In this document: in pieces, positions 61,907 through 64,000 of the stretch | How positions within the stretch are numbered: the stretch's first letter is position 1 | Layout of the letters: each line of letters begins with the position of its first letter | Source: Candidatus Endolissoclinum faulkneri L5 | GTDB taxonomy: Bacteria; Pseudomonadota; Alphaproteobacteria; Thalassobaculales; Thalassobaculaceae | DNA length: 64,000 bases | Direction of reading: 5' to 3' | Assembly: GCF_000510265.1 (NCBI RefSeq) | Contig: NZ_CP006745.1 | Span: forward strand, 305,444-369,443 | Program-made: the position numbers and the translations under genes | Notes under the pieces: generated by a model | The model's database searches: none | What the model saw: only the letters and a program-made list of their open reading frames with translations | Told to the model about the DNA's origin: nothing

Positions 61907-62204
61907 TAAATAACCCCCCCTAAAATATTATTAATAAATAATCACTAGGCATATTTTATAAAAGATCTTATAAGATCGGAATTATAATTATTCTACTATT
62001 ACTCTAATCTCTAGTATGATGGAATAAATTGCCACAGTTAATCAATTTACTATCATTAATAAATTATTAGCATTATATTTTAATTAAAAATTAATATGAT
62101 GCTAAACAATACTATAGCCATGTACCGCCCATAATCTTCATTTTAAAAATAAATCATTATCTATTGAATGGCATAGAGCTATAATTATCCTATGCAATAT
62201 TTTT

Positions 62205-62267
62205 AAAAAGCAAGCCAAATCTTAAAGATTTTGAGTACAAGACCTTTCAAGTTTTGGCTTGCTTTTT
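62205..62267. repeat. Inverted repeat, 15-bp arms, 33-nt loop
   Basis: AAAAAGCAAGCCAAA (62205-62219) is complementary to 62253-62267, which ends in T5. On the + strand this could be a large-loop terminator or part of a small RNA. About 300 bp separates it from rpmE. Confidence 0.65.
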
Positions 62268-63546
62268 GGTTATAATTTTCTTCTGTGTTAAAATACATTA
62301 GTATAAAAATGTATTTTAAGCTAAAATTAAATATCTTAATAATCTATACTGATCAAGCGGCCTTTTAGGATACTTTTACCGTAGATAATTTCGCGTGTTT
62401 TTTATTTAACTTCCATGTGTGAATATCGAACAATAAGTTTTTACTAATGTATCGTATATGTTTACAGAACTAGTTTATCGAAAAAACTTTTATGCTAAAC
62501 CTATTGCGAGTATTTTTTACACTAAATTTAATTATTAAGACCATGAGTAAAAATTAAGCAAATACTTATCGGCTCGCTTAAAGCGATTGGACTTTTCTGC
62601 CATAGCTAACGCCGAAGATAATTTTTAATTTATACATTAGTTTTGTTTTTCGTATATCAATTAAGATGTATACTGGCAGTTCTAATAGTTTTTATGCTAA
62701 AGAGTTAATTTAGTAGATAATGTCGCGTATTTACCAGAAGAAAATTACAATTGTCAGCATCAATGATGTAATCTAGGATTTTTCTTCAAGGGAGGATACA
62801 AAGTAACTTCCTTGTTATTATGACTAAATTAATATACAAGAAAAACAAGAAGGATATTTATTGTTATCCACCTAACTAATGAAGATTACTAATTAAAGTA
62901 TTTTAGAAAAATATTCTTGTTTGAGATTTGTTAAAAATTCTCGCCTGTGGTTACATATGCTAATATATTGTTATTAGCAAAGTTAATGCTAATTTTTTAA
63001 ATTAGATGTTTCTTCTCTGCGGGAGAAGTAGAGTAAATACCGCATTGCTTATTATAACAACAATATTAATCAATTTTATTCTAAAAATGATCTCTTGGTG
63101 TCAGATACTGTATTTGTTAGATACTTAAGGGTATGCTAATGATTTATTATCAGGCTGATAAACTGCTTTATTAGTAGATAATTTTAGCGGTGAATGATTT
63201 AGTTGAGGTAGATTGATGAAGTTCTTTGTATTATTAATATTGCTTCAATTACTGATTACTTAGCTTAAAAAAATTAAATAACAAAGATAGGATAGGTCGT
63301 GTGGTTAAAAAATTGCCTAAAATGAATTTGCATAAATGGTCGCTATTTTGACTTTTAGGCAGTGTTTTTGGTAAAGCTGTTAAGTAGCAAACGATAGTAT
63401 AAATTGTATTAGTAATCATGAAGTAATAAAAGATATTTATTAATAATAGAATTAATTATTTAAAATTGCATCGAGGGGGCTATCAGTTTTAGTTTAAATC
63501 TCCGCGTTAAAATTGATTTTAATATTTACAGAAGTCGGTCTCACCG

Positions 63547-63569
63547 CATCTCAAAGTGAGATGATTTTT
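63547..63569 (+). terminator. Orphan terminator-like hairpin
   Basis: CATCTCA and TGAGATG pair around AAG and are followed by ATTTTT, a classical intrinsic terminator with no gene upstream on the + strand for 2 kb. A competing pairing, TCTCAC with GTGAGA, is possible in the same stretch. Confidence 0.45.
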
Positions 63570-64000
63570 GTTAATTGTAATGTTTAAATTAATTTCTCGA
63601 TACAATGTTATTTATTGGATGTTGTTCTATAGTAATAAGCATTTCTTTGAGTCAACTTTCAGAATAAAGCTTATATAAATTAATTGATAAATTATATAAT
63701 AAATGGAATCATGCAGATGGTTTTTTATTTTATAACTGAACAAATCAATTACTTGAAAGTAGTTGTTAATGTTTTACGTAAGAATCTTCATAATCAGCAT
63801 TTACTGATTATCTTTGATTACAATACGCTGTTTATCTAGTTGACTGTAATTTAATTTTTATCTTGCTAAAGATAATTTTTATACTGCGGAGTAACAATCA
63901 TTAATTTTTAAATTTAATTTTTTAAATACTTATGCTAGAAAAGTTGCATTTTAGAAACCTTGCTAAGGATTTGCTACATTATTTATCAATCATTTTTACA

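Larger units (their letters stand above)
61907..64000. other. 2.1-kb spacer to the end of the window
   Basis: No gene is supported. Visible structures are a 15-bp-arm, long-loop inverted repeat (62205-62267), a small GC-rich hairpin at 63012-63028 and a terminator-like hairpin at 63547-63569. Confidence 0.65.

Overview
The window reads as part of a chromosome from a reduced, AT-rich alphaproteobacterium with a host-dependent (endosymbiont-like) genome. I recognise 34 protein genes and 3 tRNA genes. All are single-copy housekeeping or biosynthetic genes, and none is obviously foreign. The alphaproteobacterial signal comes from the rpsF-rpsR-DUF2232-rplI cluster, a DUF1178 protein, a HisN-type histidinol phosphatase, the style of GatCAB, FabI and PLPBP, and a zinc-free L31. 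From the coordinates given here, coding sequence covers only about 26 kb of 64 kb (about 41%). The rest is AT-rich spacer in blocks of up to 3.7 kb. There is no insertion sequence, phage gene, CRISPR array, rRNA or recognisable pseudogene. Intact core genes separated by long eroded spacers resemble low-coding-density symbionts such as 'Candidatus Endolissoclinum faulkneri'. That comparison is an inference from memory, not a database result.

Layout. 1-4.6 kb: ispE, ubiA, sco. 4.6-10 kb: tRNA-Ile2(CAU) and tRNA-Thr(UGU) in a desert. 10-12.3 kb: rpsF-rpsR-DUF2232-rplI. 12.8-17 kb: hisN, kdsB, rmuC. 18.4-20.7 kb: def-fmt-truA. 22.5-26.8 kb: dapF, hisS. 28.9-30.4 kb: folD-fchA. 32-38.3 kb: argB, fabI, pyrE. 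38.4-41.6 kb: gatC-gatA-gatB. 42.5-43.9 kb: rsmB. 47.6-55.1 kb: a methyltransferase, grxC, DUF1178 and a PLP-binding protein, widely spaced. 56 kb: tRNA-Val(CAC). 57.3-61 kb: ffh-rpsP-rimM-trmD-rplS. 61.7 kb: rpmE.

The genes serve translation (ribosomal proteins, rRNA and tRNA modification, formyl-Met processing, His and Gln charging, SRP), envelope and lipid supply (kdsB, fabI, dapF, ispE), respiration (ubiA, sco), pyrimidine and folate C1 metabolism (pyrE, folD, fchA), and arginine, histidine and lysine synthesis (argB, hisN, dapF).

The most unusual content is in the spacers. There are more than twenty perfect inverted repeats, unrelated in sequence, with arms up to 36 bp and loops of 0-9 nt. 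There are also many short, nearly perfect tandem duplications (14-49 bp). Several transcription units share a TTGGCC word at a -35-like position. In the proteins, FolD has lost the glutamine needed for cyclohydrolase activity and is translationally coupled to FchA, which could supply that step. PyrE has lost two glycines of its PRPP loop. No new multi-gene system was found.
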